IMG/VR virus record: IMGVR_UViG_3300031715_000009
Location: 1 to 48,727 of that record
Source of the DNA: a virus
Length of the DNA stretch: 48,727 nt
Reading direction: 5' to 3' (one strand)
The notes under the pieces are model-generated. The model was not told the origin of the DNA. It saw only the letters and a program-made list of their open reading frames with translations, and made no database searches. The translations under genes were made by a program, and so were the position numbers. Of this stretch, positions 19,930 through 29,056 are shown piece by piece. Position 1 is the first letter of the stretch. Every line of letters starts with the position of its first letter.

Positions 19930-20011
19930 ACGCTGGGACCTCTGGGAACCGAGTGGCGAAGAAGGACCGATTCTAGAAACGGACGAGGAGGGAGACGACG
20001 ATGACGACTGA
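19907..20011 (+). CDS. 34-aa Trp-rich acidic miniprotein
   Basis: MWTMWYHERWDLWEPSGEEG then an all-acidic tail (EGDDDDD). Four tryptophans among the first 13 residues. GAGGGTGG precedes the ATG. Overlaps both neighbours by about 10-20 bases. Could be a scaffold-linked peptide; support is modest. Confidence 0.45.
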   Translation: MWTMWYHERWDLWEPSGEEGPILETDEEGDDDDD

Positions 20012-20705
20012 CGGAAAAGAAGATCCTAAAAAAGAAGAAGGTAACTTACCTCCGGAAGTAAAGAAAGTCCTGGAGGATGTGAAATCAAAATTGGATGCCA
20101 TGCAGGAACCTCCAAAGGAGGAAACCCCTCGGGCTCCGACAGTACCTTCCTACGCCGATCAACGGGCGGATCTCCAGAAGCGTCTGGGATTTAATGATGA
20201 CCAGATGGCCGCCCACGAACAGATGATTTTAAAGAATCAAGCGCCGGTGATTGAACAAACCGGATGGAATCGGCTTGAGAAGAAATCCGATCTCGAAAAC
20301 TACCGGAAAGAAATTGAGCAGGAACTCTCGATCTATCCGCAAGAAAGACGCACCCCGGATATTATGGAGAAGATCTACTACTTCGTGAAAGGTAAACACG
20401 CGGATTCCCAACCGAAACCCACGCCCAAGGAACCCGGCGTTGAAAGTCCTCGCATCTCGCGCGGACCCGGGTACACGGGGTCTGAACCCTCGTCCGGGGC
20501 TCCAGAACCGGGAGAACGTCCGGAAGACGAAAAGTTGTCTGAAACCGAAGAATTTGTCGCTCAGAAGTTGGGTGTGAACGCTCGGGATTATGCCCGGGCC
20601 AAGAAAACCGGTCGGGAAGTCTGGCAGATGAAACCTCCCGATGACCGACAATTTGTTTCGTCCGCAGATTTGGAACTCAAACGTTTGATGAATAAACAAC
20701 GATGA
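20001..20705 (+). CDS. Scaffold-like protein
   Basis: 234 aa, acidic/Lys-rich and helical with Pro-rich disordered parts, lying between portal and major capsid genes where phages encode scaffolds. The N-terminus (DGKEDPKKEEGNLPPEVKKVLEDVKSKL) and the central helix (LGFNDDQMAAHEQMILKNQ) fit. The C-terminal helix (ETEEFVAQKLGVNARDYARAKKTG) resembles a coat-binding tail. Assigned by position and composition only. Confidence 0.55.
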   Translation: MTTDGKEDPKKEEGNLPPEVKKVLEDVKSKLDAMQEPPKEETPRAPTVPSYADQRADLQKRLGFNDDQMAAHEQMILKNQAPVIEQTGWNRLEKKSDLENYRKEIEQELSIYPQERRTPDIMEKIYYFVKGKHADSQPKPTPKEPGVESPRISRGPGYTGSEPSSGAPEPGERPEDEKLSETEEFVAQKLGVNARDYARAKKTGREVWQMKPPDDRQFVSSADLELKRLMNKQR

Positions 20706-21055
20706 ACGACGTACACCCGACAGAGACTTCAGGAGACGGACAGCCCATTATTCAGAGCCGGTATCTGCATCTGTCTTCAGGAGATACGGTAGATCGACGG
20801 ATCAACTGTGCACAATGTGGAATGATTGTGAACTTGGATACGCGTGCGACCGGAGATGACATTTATAATTTGGATGCGTCCATTACCACTACCACGCAGT
20901 CGTTCACACCGCCGCGAGGTATTTCGCAGTCGGATACCTTCGGGAATCCTCAAGATGATATGGGCGCCGGTTGCCCTTTGTGCCGAACGATGAACCCTAC
21001 GGGCGTGAATCGCGGTAAACGATTTGGCAGTGGTATCAATCTCGAAGGTTTATGA
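20702..21055 (+). CDS. 117-aa zinc-binding protein
   Basis: ATGA-coupled. INCAQCGMIVNL and GCPLCRTMNP give two CxxC pairs about 45 residues apart around a Thr/Gln-rich middle. Resembles small head-associated zinc proteins that many uncultured phages encode before the capsid gene. No name. Confidence 0.65.
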   Translation: MNDVHPTETSGDGQPIIQSRYLHLSSGDTVDRRINCAQCGMIVNLDTRATGDDIYNLDASITTTTQSFTPPRGISQSDTFGNPQDDMGAGCPLCRTMNPTGVNRGKRFGSGINLEGL

Positions 21056-21555
21056 GTTCAAAGGAATATCATCATAATTGGTATATGGAACACAGAGAAA
21101 AATTTTTGAAGGATGCGAAAGTTTACCGCGATGGTTTGGACAGGGAAGAATTACGGAAGAGATGGCGTGAATCTGGAAAGCGATATCGAGAAAAAGGTGG
21201 AGAAAAGTTGAAAGCGTACCGATTGATGAAGCACAAGGAATGGAAGAAGAACAACCGTGAAAGATATTTGTCGGTTAGACGAAAACACGCTCATGAATTG
21301 AGTAGAAGACAGAGGGAGTTAATCCAACGCGAGAAGATGCGTCCTTGCATGGATTGTCGAGTTCAGTATAACCCGTGGGTGATGCACTTTGATCACCGCG
21401 ATCCTGCTACAAAAAGATTTTGTGTCGGTAACACGACTTTGAGATGTAGTAAAACCATCATGGAAGAAATCAAAAAGTGCGATGTCGTTTGTTCAAATTG
21501 CCACGCAGAACGAACTCACAAAAGATATATAGATATACATCCAGTCAGCGCTTAA
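21052..21555 (+). mobile_element. Free-standing HNH homing-type endonuclease
   Basis: 167 aa, ATGA-coupled to 20702-21055. Long basic helix (residues 1-95), then CMDCRVQYNPWVMHFDHRDPATKRF (C-x2-C, H-F-D-H), an SKTIMEEIKKCDVVCSNCHAERTHKR end: a zinc-stabilised HNH of the type found in mobile free-standing genes. Base use is clearly AT-richer and AAA/GAA-rich compared with its neighbours, and it is followed by an AT-rich spacer (21556-21614). This supports recent insertion between zinc protein and decoration genes. Confidence 0.85.
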
Positions 21556-21614
21556 CCTTAGTCTTTTCCTTAATTAACAAAAACTAAAATCTAGTTGATT
21601 TATAGGAGGGTTTT

Positions 21615-22343
21615 GTGATATTTGCCTATGACCTTACAGGCGGGGCCCAGTTAAAGAGGGCTATTCCTTTATTTGGAAATGCCACAAACATTCCGGCTGG
21701 AGCGGTGGTGATGGCCGGAGAAACCGATGGAACGAACCAGGGCTACGGCATCATCGGAGCATCCACCTTAAACAAATTCTTAGGAGTAACGGAATCCTTG
21801 TTTGCGGCAGCGACCTTGGACAATGATCCGACGGCCGGTACCAAGTACCTGCTCACGGACTGCACGATCAATCCGTTCGGGGTCTGGGAAGCGGAGTACG
21901 ATCAAGCGACCAACTTGTCTATTGCCAGTGTGGTGGCCTCGACATCGTTTACCGTGACCTCCGGAGAAAATATCGGAGGCGGATGGATCTTAGGCGTCGG
22001 AGCGCCCGGAACAGGGTATCTGGCATTTATTGATTCCTCCAGTTCAGGAACCTACACGCCGAAGTCCACGACCTTTCCGTTTACGACCGCCAGCAAAGTC
22101 ATTAAGATCCTTCCACTTTACGATCCCAAGTTGGCGTTAACGACCAACTGCGTTAAGATCCTGGGATCGACAGCGGCTCAAGGGTCGTGGTTAGCTCGGA
22201 CACTGGAAAATAAAGTCGTGGCTCCGGGATTTGATCATCAGTTCTTAGATCCCACCAAGCACGACGGAATTACGTTCCCGACAGGATTCAAGTTCTTTGC
22301 CATGATCAATTTCACAGCTTCGATCTTCTTGAACGCGAACTAA
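21615..22343 (+). CDS. Probable capsid decoration/head protein
   Basis: 242 aa, GTG start behind ATAGGAGGG. Hydrophobic, beta-rich, Gly/Thr/Ser-rich with no lysine clusters (GYGIIGASTLNKFLGVTESL, SFTVTSGENIGGGWILGVG). Position directly before the major capsid gene and the composition fit a decoration or head-stabilising protein. No signal peptide. Confidence 0.6.
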   Translation: MIFAYDLTGGAQLKRAIPLFGNATNIPAGAVVMAGETDGTNQGYGIIGASTLNKFLGVTESLFAAATLDNDPTAGTKYLLTDCTINPFGVWEAEYDQATNLSIASVVASTSFTVTSGENIGGGWILGVGAPGTGYLAFIDSSSSGTYTPKSTTFPFTTASKVIKILPLYDPKLALTTNCVKILGSTAAQGSWLARTLENKVVAPGFDHQFLDPTKHDGITFPTGFKFFAMINFTASIFLNAN

Positions 22344-22360
22344 CCCTTGACGGTCCATCG

Positions 22361-22393
22361 CCCGGGAGGGTTTACGCCCACTTCCCTCTCGGG
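22361..22393 (+). terminator. 10-bp GC-rich hairpin upstream of the major capsid gene
   Basis: CCCGGGAGGG (22361-22370) pairs with CCCTCTCGGG (22384-22393): ten pairs, one G-U, 13-base loop. No T-run follows, so it is not a standard intrinsic terminator; it may be an RNA-processing or stabilising 5' element that boosts capsid mRNA, or a partial terminator. Confidence 0.5.
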
Positions 22394-22425
22394 TGAGGAC
22401 CCACCTAATTACGAGGAGGATTTAA

Positions 22426-23319
22426 ATGTATACATCAGCGAACTGGTCGGACCTGTTAGAACCCGGTCTGGCCACGGTGTACGTCGATACGTTCTATCAG
22501 GAACAGCAGCAGGCGATTGCCCCGATTTTGTATTCGGTCAAGGAATCGCGGAAAGCCCAGGAACACGACTTAGAAATGGGAGATGTGGCGGACTTTGCGC
22601 CGTTTACGGGAACCATTCCCTACGACGATACCGGGGAAGGCTACAAGACGAACTACGTCCATGCGGAGTTTGCTCGGGGCATGAAAATCGAACGGAAGCT
22701 GGTCGATGACGACTTGTACGATGTCATTAACCGAGTGCCCCAGCGCTTGGGACTGGCCGCCTTCCGGAAACGTGAAACCGATGCCGCTTCCTTATTTAAT
22801 AATGTGGTGGTCGCCGGGATCACTGGTGGTGACGGGGTCGCTTTAGGGTCCACGGCGCATCCTTCGAACAATGGGGGAGCAAGTCAATCGAACCTCGGTA
22901 CCACCGCGTTATCCCCGACGGAACTCGACACCGCGCGTATCAACATGGTGAAGTACAAATCAAACCGCGGAAATCCTCTGACGATTCAACCGGACATGAT
23001 TATTGTGCCCGTAGATTTACAGAGCTACGCCTACGAAATCATCTCGTCTCGAGGTAAAGTAGATACCGCCCAGAACAACGTGAACTTCCATTACGGGAGT
23101 TACAAGCTTGTCGTCTGGCCGAACTACCTGTCCTCGACGACACGGTGGTTCTTGGTTGATTCAAAACTGATGAAAATGTACCTGAAATGGTGGGACCGTA
23201 TCTTGCCGCAGTTTTTTAAGGATACGGATTTTTCCACCTTAGTCGCCCTCTTTGCCGGTTATATGCGTTATAGCTACGGCTGGAGCGATTGGCGGTGGTT
23301 ATATGCTGAGAACGCTTAA
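22426..23319 (+). CDS. Major capsid protein, HK97 fold (Mu gpT-like)
   Basis: 297 aa. Characteristic blocks: VKESRKAQEHDLEMGDVADFAPFTGTIPYDDTGEGYKT (about 39-76), EFARGMKIERKLVDDDLYDVINRVPQRLGLAAFRKRETDAASLFNN (about 80-126), then LGSTAHP (about 142) and DMIIVPVDLQSYAYEII. This order is the Mu-type (gpT) major head subunit, 300 aa. No signal peptide, no delta-domain. GAGGAGG ribosome site. Confidence 0.9.
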   Translation: MYTSANWSDLLEPGLATVYVDTFYQEQQQAIAPILYSVKESRKAQEHDLEMGDVADFAPFTGTIPYDDTGEGYKTNYVHAEFARGMKIERKLVDDDLYDVINRVPQRLGLAAFRKRETDAASLFNNVVVAGITGGDGVALGSTAHPSNNGGASQSNLGTTALSPTELDTARINMVKYKSNRGNPLTIQPDMIIVPVDLQSYAYEIISSRGKVDTAQNNVNFHYGSYKLVVWPNYLSSTTRWFLVDSKLMKMYLKWWDRILPQFFKDTDFSTLVALFAGYMRYSYGWSDWRWLYAENA

Positions 23320-23338
23320 ACTAAACCTGGAGGATCAC

Positions 23339-23920
23339 ATGGACGAAAAACAGAAACAGGCGGCGATGTACGAACGTATGGCCCGGATGCGTGAGGCCTT
23401 AGTGAAGAAACGGGAATTAGAGAAACAGGGAAAAGGTCCGGACCCGACAAAACAAGTGTCTCAGGAAGAAAAAATCGGGCGAGGGGACCGCAAACTGGAA
23501 GAATCGGACCGGTCGAACTTGCGTCGTCAAGTAGAGGAAGATGAAGCGATCTTGTTAGGAAGTACGCAACCGGAAAACCAACTCAAAAGCCAGACTGTGG
23601 ACTTGGCATCGGTCAAAGCGCGTTATGATCGTAACAAAATGATCTTGGGTCATGACGAAGATTTAACGGCCCGGGATTCTGAGAAGGATCGACTCAACGC
23701 CCGACTCAAAGAGATCACCGCCATCCTCCAGAAGGAAATGCCGACCAAACATGAGATGTGGCCGAAGACCGGGTCGGTAGAAGCCCAGCAAGCGGTTCGT
23801 CATAACGTCAAGTTTCAGGAACAATATGGGGCCTTGTGCCATGAATACCAGGAACTCAAAAAGCGTCTCGAGCCTGATGATCCCTATGCTCACAGCTTGG
23901 AGCTAATCCGGCCGGACTAA
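23339..23920 (+). CDS. 193-aa coiled-coil protein
   Basis: Start MDEKQKQAAMYERM (GGAGGATCACATG). Nearly all helix with high Lys/Glu/Arg and few hydrophobics except heptads (ALVKKRELEKQ, LARLKEITAILQKE). Sits after the capsid gene; could be a head-completion or scaffold-type protein. No family. Confidence 0.65.
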   Translation: MDEKQKQAAMYERMARMREALVKKRELEKQGKGPDPTKQVSQEEKIGRGDRKLEESDRSNLRRQVEEDEAILLGSTQPENQLKSQTVDLASVKARYDRNKMILGHDEDLTARDSEKDRLNARLKEITAILQKEMPTKHEMWPKTGSVEAQQAVRHNVKFQEQYGALCHEYQELKKRLEPDDPYAHSLELIRPD

Positions 23921-23940
23921 CGATCGAAAGGACGTACACC

Positions 23941-24540
23941 ATGAAAGAGTTACTCGTTTTACTATTGGTGGATTTGCTCGCTATGCCACTCTATGCGACG
24001 AGCATTTGTACCAAGACGGATTTAGAGTGTTATGTCACAGGACCGACCGCCAACTTGACTACGCAATGGCGCATTGATGCGTCGGGAAACGCGACGTCAA
24101 ACGGCGTGATTACCTCGAGCGGTACAGGAACCAGTAACTTTGCCGGGAGTATTTCGGTCGCGGGAAATGGAACGACCTCGGGCATCACGGTGTATCCGCC
24201 CCAGGTGGTAGTCGGGATCACAACCATCACCGTCATTTCTCCTACATCGACTTACCTTCAGGTTTTATCCACCGGAGCCGTGGTGACGTGTGGGATTGCG
24301 ACCCCGATGTTGCCTGGAAACGCCGCTATCCCCTGTATTTCAACGGCAACGGCCACCAACGGTCAGTTATTAATTCTGACATCCACATCAACGATTAATA
24401 CGCTTGTCATGTCGAGCGGGACCTCGGCCGGAATGGACTTAGGAGCCGCGACACGCACCTTGCAGTTTGGAAAAGTATTGACGCTCATTTACGATTCGTC
24501 TATTTTCGAGTGGAAAGAACTCAGTTACGGCAATAACTAA
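23941..24540 (+). CDS. Exported head/tail-region protein
   Basis: 199 aa with signal peptide MKELLVLLLVDLLAMPLYA, then a Thr/Ser/Gly-rich beta protein (NATSNGVITSSGTGTSNFAGSI) with C-terminal TRTLQFGKVLTLIYDSSIFEWKELSY, which looks like a fibre/baseplate strand motif. Four cysteines in the mature part might form disulphides, as expected for an exported protein. Confidence 0.7.
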   Translation: MKELLVLLLVDLLAMPLYATSICTKTDLECYVTGPTANLTTQWRIDASGNATSNGVITSSGTGTSNFAGSISVAGNGTTSGITVYPPQVVVGITTITVISPTSTYLQVLSTGAVVTCGIATPMLPGNAAIPCISTATATNGQLLILTSTSTINTLVMSSGTSAGMDLGAATRTLQFGKVLTLIYDSSIFEWKELSYGNN

Positions 24541-24599
24541 ACGTGTCCAGAGGGCGCAACGTCGTCAACTATGGAAATTATACGTTTGGGGAGGTCTGA

Positions 24600-25367
24600 T
24601 TGGTGCCGTGGTACCGCTTCTATTGGCCTACTTTTTTTTCAGGTAAGAAATGGTTATTCGGATTCATCCTGATATTTCTTTCCGGGAATGTCCATGCCAC
24701 GACGTTACTCGCCTCCGATGTCCTGTCGCGCGCCCGCGTGTATTTACGCGACCAGTCGACCTCCCCTAACCGTCAACAGTTTACGGACTCGACCCTCCTT
24801 CAGTTTCTCTCTGATGGACAACGGGAAGCCAACGCCCAGAACTGGCTGCTTCAATCCTGTTATAACTTTAGTTTGATCGGTGGAACCACGGAGTATGCAC
24901 TTCCGGTCGACTTCATGGCGACGCTTCGGGTCTGGTATCAGGCACCTGGCGGGTCCTATTTAAAACTTGATCAAACGTCTTTGGATCAACTGGATGCGCA
25001 AAGTAACGGTTGGACAGTGTCGCAGGGACCTTCGACCAAATACTATATCGATCGCACCAATTATGCACTAGGCTTTTATCCCGCTCCGACGTCTACTTCG
25101 ACCGGTCCCGTTACTGTTTGTTATATCCAGCAGACCTCTGATGTCACGACAGTGACGGCGCTTCCCTTTAACGGGGACCTACTTCTTCAGCCGTATGTTT
25201 CGGCGTTGGCCTATTACGTGGCTTACCGTGGATTCCAGACCGTGGAAGAAACGGACCTCGCTAAAGAATATCTCAATTACTGGGTTTCATTCCTGCAGAT
25301 CATGCGTCAAGGGACTACCAAAATGCCGGATTTTACCCCGGGTTTTGTAGGTTCCAGGAGTCCCTGA
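24600..25367 (+). CDS. Neck adaptor (head-tail connector) with N-terminal signal peptide
   Basis: TTG start at 24600 with GGGGAGG upstream. The first ~35 residues are basic-hydrophobic (KKWLFGFILIFLSGNVHA). The body matches phage adaptor proteins: SRARVYLRDQ, FTDSTLLQFLSDGQREANAQNW, GGTTEYALPVDFMATLRVWY, LDQLDAQS, YYIDRTNYALGFYPAP, and ALAYYVAYRGF (P22 gp4/T7 gp11-like connector pattern). Adaptors normally assemble onto the portal in the cytoplasm, so the signal peptide is odd. Confidence 0.75.
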   Translation: MVPWYRFYWPTFFSGKKWLFGFILIFLSGNVHATTLLASDVLSRARVYLRDQSTSPNRQQFTDSTLLQFLSDGQREANAQNWLLQSCYNFSLIGGTTEYALPVDFMATLRVWYQAPGGSYLKLDQTSLDQLDAQSNGWTVSQGPSTKYYIDRTNYALGFYPAPTSTSTGPVTVCYIQQTSDVTTVTALPFNGDLLLQPYVSALAYYVAYRGFQTVEETDLAKEYLNYWVSFLQIMRQGTTKMPDFTPGFVGSRSP

Positions 25368-28189
25368 TGTTCCGGCGCTGGAGTGTGGCGCTCATACTCC
25401 TTTTCGCGGGGTCCTTCGCTTCGGCGATCGGACCTCGCCAATATTTAAAGGTCTATGACTTTTCAAAAGGCGTCGATACTTACCACGGGTCGACTTCGCT
25501 TCCTGACGGGTTTGTTCAAAACTCTTTGAATGTTCTATTTGATGATGTGGCTCCGATCACTAAACGGCATGGCTATACGGTAGCGTGGTCCACCAAATCC
25601 TATTCTTATACCGGCCTCTGGACGTACACGGACCCTAACAACAACACCTGGCATATCGTCAGATCCTCCGATCAGATCACCGCTAATAACTTTTCAGGAT
25701 CTGTTGTTCTTATTACGACGGTATCGATTAATAACACGGTCGGTGAAACCAACGCTTTCGGGAACGCCTACTTCGTGGATCAGACGCAGGGAGTCTATTA
25801 TTGGAATGGATCGCACATGACGCAAGTGGCTTCCAGTCCCCTGGGGTCCCAGATTGTTTCATTCCATAATCGTGTCTGGGTGATTGGAGCCGCAGTCCCT
25901 AACGGCAATCAACTTTATGGATCGAAGTACGGAGATGGAACCATCTGGACGACCGGACTTAATGCGACGGACCCTGTTCAATTCTCCGTGGGGTTACAGG
26001 ATAACTTCGATAACGTGACGGCGGAATACGTGTACCTGGATACGCTTTATCTTTTTAAACACTCCACTATTTTTGGTCTTTACGGGTTTGACCAGACGTC
26101 TTTTCAGATTTCGTTCTTGACGCAGGAATGCGGATGCGTCGACCAGAATTCCATTCAGACCTATAACGGATCTTTGAAATTTGTGTCTTTACGGGGTGTA
26201 GAAGATTTTAACGGGTATACGTGTAAACGAATTTCCGACCCGATTAAAAATAAAATAGATCCAGGGATCTTGACGGAAGGATTTTCTCAGCAGTCCTGGG
26301 TACTTCAGTCGCAGTCCGACTGGCAATCAGGAACGATTTACTCCCCGCCGAATAGCTTAAATACCACGTCAGCCTCGCCGTCTTTGGTCCTGTCCACGCA
26401 GGCGGCTGCCGTCTTTACGGATGCGACCCAGGCGAACTGGGATGCCGGGACGTTAAGTAACATGGATACGACGTCTCAAGCACCGGGACTGGCTGTCAAC
26501 CTGTCATCCACCGTCATTTATGATCAAGGAACAAGTCCAAGTCAAATCAATACCGCCAATCAGGGAGGAAGTGCCCAGTGGTCTGGAACGTGGGCGCAAG
26601 CTTTTGCTCAAAGTTTTACAACGACGTCGGATCCTTATCAACAACTAACGAATTTCGGTATGGTGATTTGTCAGGTTGGAACCATTTCTACCACCTTAAC
26701 CGTTAAACTGTATTCCGATAATAATGGTGTTCCCGGGTCTTATCTAGGAACGAGTGGTTCTGTGAGTGGATCAGGAACGGGAACTTGCGGGTCCAATAAC
26801 ACTTTGGTGAATATTAATTTAACTTCCACGGTCCTATCTCCGAGTACCAAGTATTGGATTTATGTCCCGGCGATTGGAACATCGGCCAATTATACGGGTT
26901 GGAATCTAGCGAGTTCAGCCTATGGTGCTACGTGGGGATCGATCTCTGGAATTATACCCGGTAACTACCAGACCTTTAGTGCCACCATCAACAAAGGGCG
27001 AATTTCATACAGTCCTACGTCCGGTTCGATCACGTCTCGTGTCTTTGATTCAGGCGTGTCGACGGGAACACTTTTGTTTAACTGGGGCGTGTTTAATACC
27101 TCCGAAACTGATAATGGGAACACCATCACTTACCAGACCCAGGTGGCGACCGCCACGACGGGACCCTGGGACGCACCGGTATCGGTCACTCCGGGGAGTC
27201 TGATCGGTTCCTCGAACAAACGCTATATCCAGTACATTTCTAGTTTTAATACGACCAATGTTCCGTCACTGTCCCCGGTTCTTTCCTCAGTGACCCTGAA
27301 TACGACAGTGATTGAGAATTCCTCGGGGGTGTTTAAGTCTCCGGTTCATAGTTTTGGTTCGATCAATTCCTTCGGTAATTTTTCGGTCAATCAACTCTTA
27401 AATAACGGATCGATAGCCTATTCCATCTGTGCCTCTACCACATCGAATATGTCGGTCGATTCGTGCCAAACGATTAACATCAATTCACCGATTACGCTTT
27501 CGACCGGTACGGGGGGATCAGGCACCTATGCCCAGTGGTATTCGACGTTTAGTGTCACCAACGCCACTCAGACACCGACGCTTCAAAGCGGGACCATCCA
27601 GGTCTTTTCAGGAAACCGTGCCCCTCCGATGTCCTCCACGGTTTGGGACAATCGTTACTGGCTATCCTTTTCGTCGAATCCCCTGGACAGTTTTAATGAC
27701 ATCGTAGAAGTGTTAAATACCCGAGGGGCCTGGGCCCCGATGGATATTCATGCCGGGGCTTTTACGCAGACCAAGAATACCCTCTATCATGCCGATTCCT
27801 TGTCCTCTGGAAATATCTATTTGGATAATCAATCTTACGCCGACAACGGAAATCCGATCAACGTCTTTGTTCAGACCAAGGACTATTCCTTCGGGGACTT
27901 ACCGGCAGATGAATACCTTTATGTGTTATATCCGACGGTGGATAACCAGGGCAGTTGTCCGGTTACGTTCCAGTATATGCCCGATCTATCGGGAACCAAT
28001 TATTCTTTGGGTTCGCCTTTGGAATCGGAGTTCGCCGCCCTGCGATCCGTTCGACTCCCGTTCCCGATTGATTCTTCCCATCAGGATTTTGGTCAGTCCA
28101 TGAACTTTACGATTGGGACAAGTGACAGCCAATGTCCGTTCCAGTTTTACGGATTCGAAGGAATCTACAAAGAAAGGCAACCGCAGTGA
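25367..28189 (+). CDS. Large tail protein (nozzle/needle type) with signal peptide
   Basis: 940 aa. Textbook signal peptide MFRRWSVALILLFAGSFASA followed by a phage tail opening: KVYDFSKGVDTYHGSTSLPDGFVQNSLNVLFDDVAPITKRHGY, typical of tail tubular/nozzle proteins that cap the adaptor. The long Ser/Thr/Asn-rich beta part follows, ending with FQFYGFEGIYKERQPQ. ATGA-coupled to the adaptor. Confidence 0.75.
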   Translation: MFRRWSVALILLFAGSFASAIGPRQYLKVYDFSKGVDTYHGSTSLPDGFVQNSLNVLFDDVAPITKRHGYTVAWSTKSYSYTGLWTYTDPNNNTWHIVRSSDQITANNFSGSVVLITTVSINNTVGETNAFGNAYFVDQTQGVYYWNGSHMTQVASSPLGSQIVSFHNRVWVIGAAVPNGNQLYGSKYGDGTIWTTGLNATDPVQFSVGLQDNFDNVTAEYVYLDTLYLFKHSTIFGLYGFDQTSFQISFLTQECGCVDQNSIQTYNGSLKFVSLRGVEDFNGYTCKRISDPIKNKIDPGILTEGFSQQSWVLQSQSDWQSGTIYSPPNSLNTTSASPSLVLSTQAAAVFTDATQANWDAGTLSNMDTTSQAPGLAVNLSSTVIYDQGTSPSQINTANQGGSAQWSGTWAQAFAQSFTTTSDPYQQLTNFGMVICQVGTISTTLTVKLYSDNNGVPGSYLGTSGSVSGSGTGTCGSNNTLVNINLTSTVLSPSTKYWIYVPAIGTSANYTGWNLASSAYGATWGSISGIIPGNYQTFSATINKGRISYSPTSGSITSRVFDSGVSTGTLLFNWGVFNTSETDNGNTITYQTQVATATTGPWDAPVSVTPGSLIGSSNKRYIQYISSFNTTNVPSLSPVLSSVTLNTTVIENSSGVFKSPVHSFGSINSFGNFSVNQLLNNGSIAYSICASTTSNMSVDSCQTININSPITLSTGTGGSGTYAQWYSTFSVTNATQTPTLQSGTIQVFSGNRAPPMSSTVWDNRYWLSFSSNPLDSFNDIVEVLNTRGAWAPMDIHAGAFTQTKNTLYHADSLSSGNIYLDNQSYADNGNPINVFVQTKDYSFGDLPADEYLYVLYPTVDNQGSCPVTFQYMPDLSGTNYSLGSPLESEFAALRSVRLPFPIDSSHQDFGQSMNFTIGTSDSQCPFQFYGFEGIYKERQPQ

Positions 28190-28482
28190 TTAAGAAACGC
28201 GGCGTTCGAGGAGTGTTTCTCTATGCATTTCTTCTGGCATTGGCCGTCTGGACATTGTCTCATGCATCGTGCCCCATTTTGACGCATACGGATCAGTCGG
28301 ATGAACGGGAATTTCAAAATGTCTGTCAGAACATCAATACCAAACCGTCGGTGTACACGGGGTCCGGGGCTCCCTTACAAGCCCCTTCTCGAGTCGGGGA
28401 CATCTATATTGCCATAACCACCGGAAAGGTTTATATAGCGACGGCAACGGTAACAAATGCGTCGTGGGCTTTGGTTAATTAA
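28186..28482 (+). CDS. Small exported tail protein
   Basis: 98 aa, GTG start overlapping the previous stop. Signal peptide VRGVFLYAFLLALAVWTLSHA; mature part ends GSGAPLQAPSRVGDIYIAITTGKVYIATATVTNASWALVN, a phrase often seen in short phage fibre/tail peptides (GAP...GDIYIxTxxxxxYIA...W). Confidence 0.7.
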   Translation: MIKKRGVRGVFLYAFLLALAVWTLSHASCPILTHTDQSDEREFQNVCQNINTKPSVYTGSGAPLQAPSRVGDIYIAITTGKVYIATATVTNASWALVN

Positions 28483-28511
28483 TGAGTTAATATTAAATTG
28501 AGGAGGATTCG

Positions 28512-29045
28512 ATGATAAAAAAGATCGGTCTGTTACTCTCGGTATCGTTGTTTTTAGTGTCAGAGTCGTGGGCTGGATGTCCCCCGTTATCGGGAGGTAA
28601 CTCCTGTTCGTCGGGTATTAAAGGGACGGTTACCAATGATAACGCTGTTCCAGGAAATGTGGGAGAATACGTCTCTGCGTCGGTTACATCTTCGTCTAAT
28701 TTTGGAACTACGGCCAATTATAAAAATGCGGCTTCGATTATCTTGAGCCCGGGTGATTGGGATGTTTCTTGCCTGCTAAGTGCGACGGCAAATGGTTCAA
28801 CCACGACTCAATTCAGAGCCGGTATTTCCACGGATTCCGGTGCCACCACGTTTAGCGATGAAGCTTCAGGAGATAATTCCGCAAGAGCCATTGGACCCAC
28901 AGCTTCTTATGATCAGACTGTTACCGTGGCATCGTACAGAGTTTCAATTCCTTCAACCACAACGATTTATTTTAAAGCTCGTGCGGATTATTCAGCAGGA
29001 ACGCCTCAATATATGGGTCGTATTTCGGCTAGACGCGTGAGATAA
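28512..29045 (+). CDS. Exported fibre-like protein with C-terminal head domain
   Basis: 177 aa. Signal peptide ending SESWA, followed by Cys. The C-terminal half (SPGDWDVSCLLSATANGST...STTTIYFKARADYSAGTPQYMGRISARRVR) matches jelly-roll-like head domains of phage fibres and short tail proteins. Likely receptor contact. Confidence 0.7.
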   Translation: MIKKIGLLLSVSLFLVSESWAGCPPLSGGNSCSSGIKGTVTNDNAVPGNVGEYVSASVTSSSNFGTTANYKNAASIILSPGDWDVSCLLSATANGSTTTQFRAGISTDSGATTFSDEASGDNSARAIGPTASYDQTVTVASYRVSIPSTTTIYFKARADYSAGTPQYMGRISARRVR

Positions 29046-29056
29046 AGGAGCTATTT

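Noticed and set aside
22345-22378. Promoter TTGACG-N18-TTTACG before the capsid gene
   Set aside because: The -10 is poor, lacks the TGG extension seen in the other promoters, and the spacer overlaps the strong hairpin.
28512-28580. Lipoprotein lipobox at the SWAGC leader end
   Set aside because: The -3 position is Trp rather than Leu/Val/Ile, so signal peptidase I cleavage after SWA is more likely.
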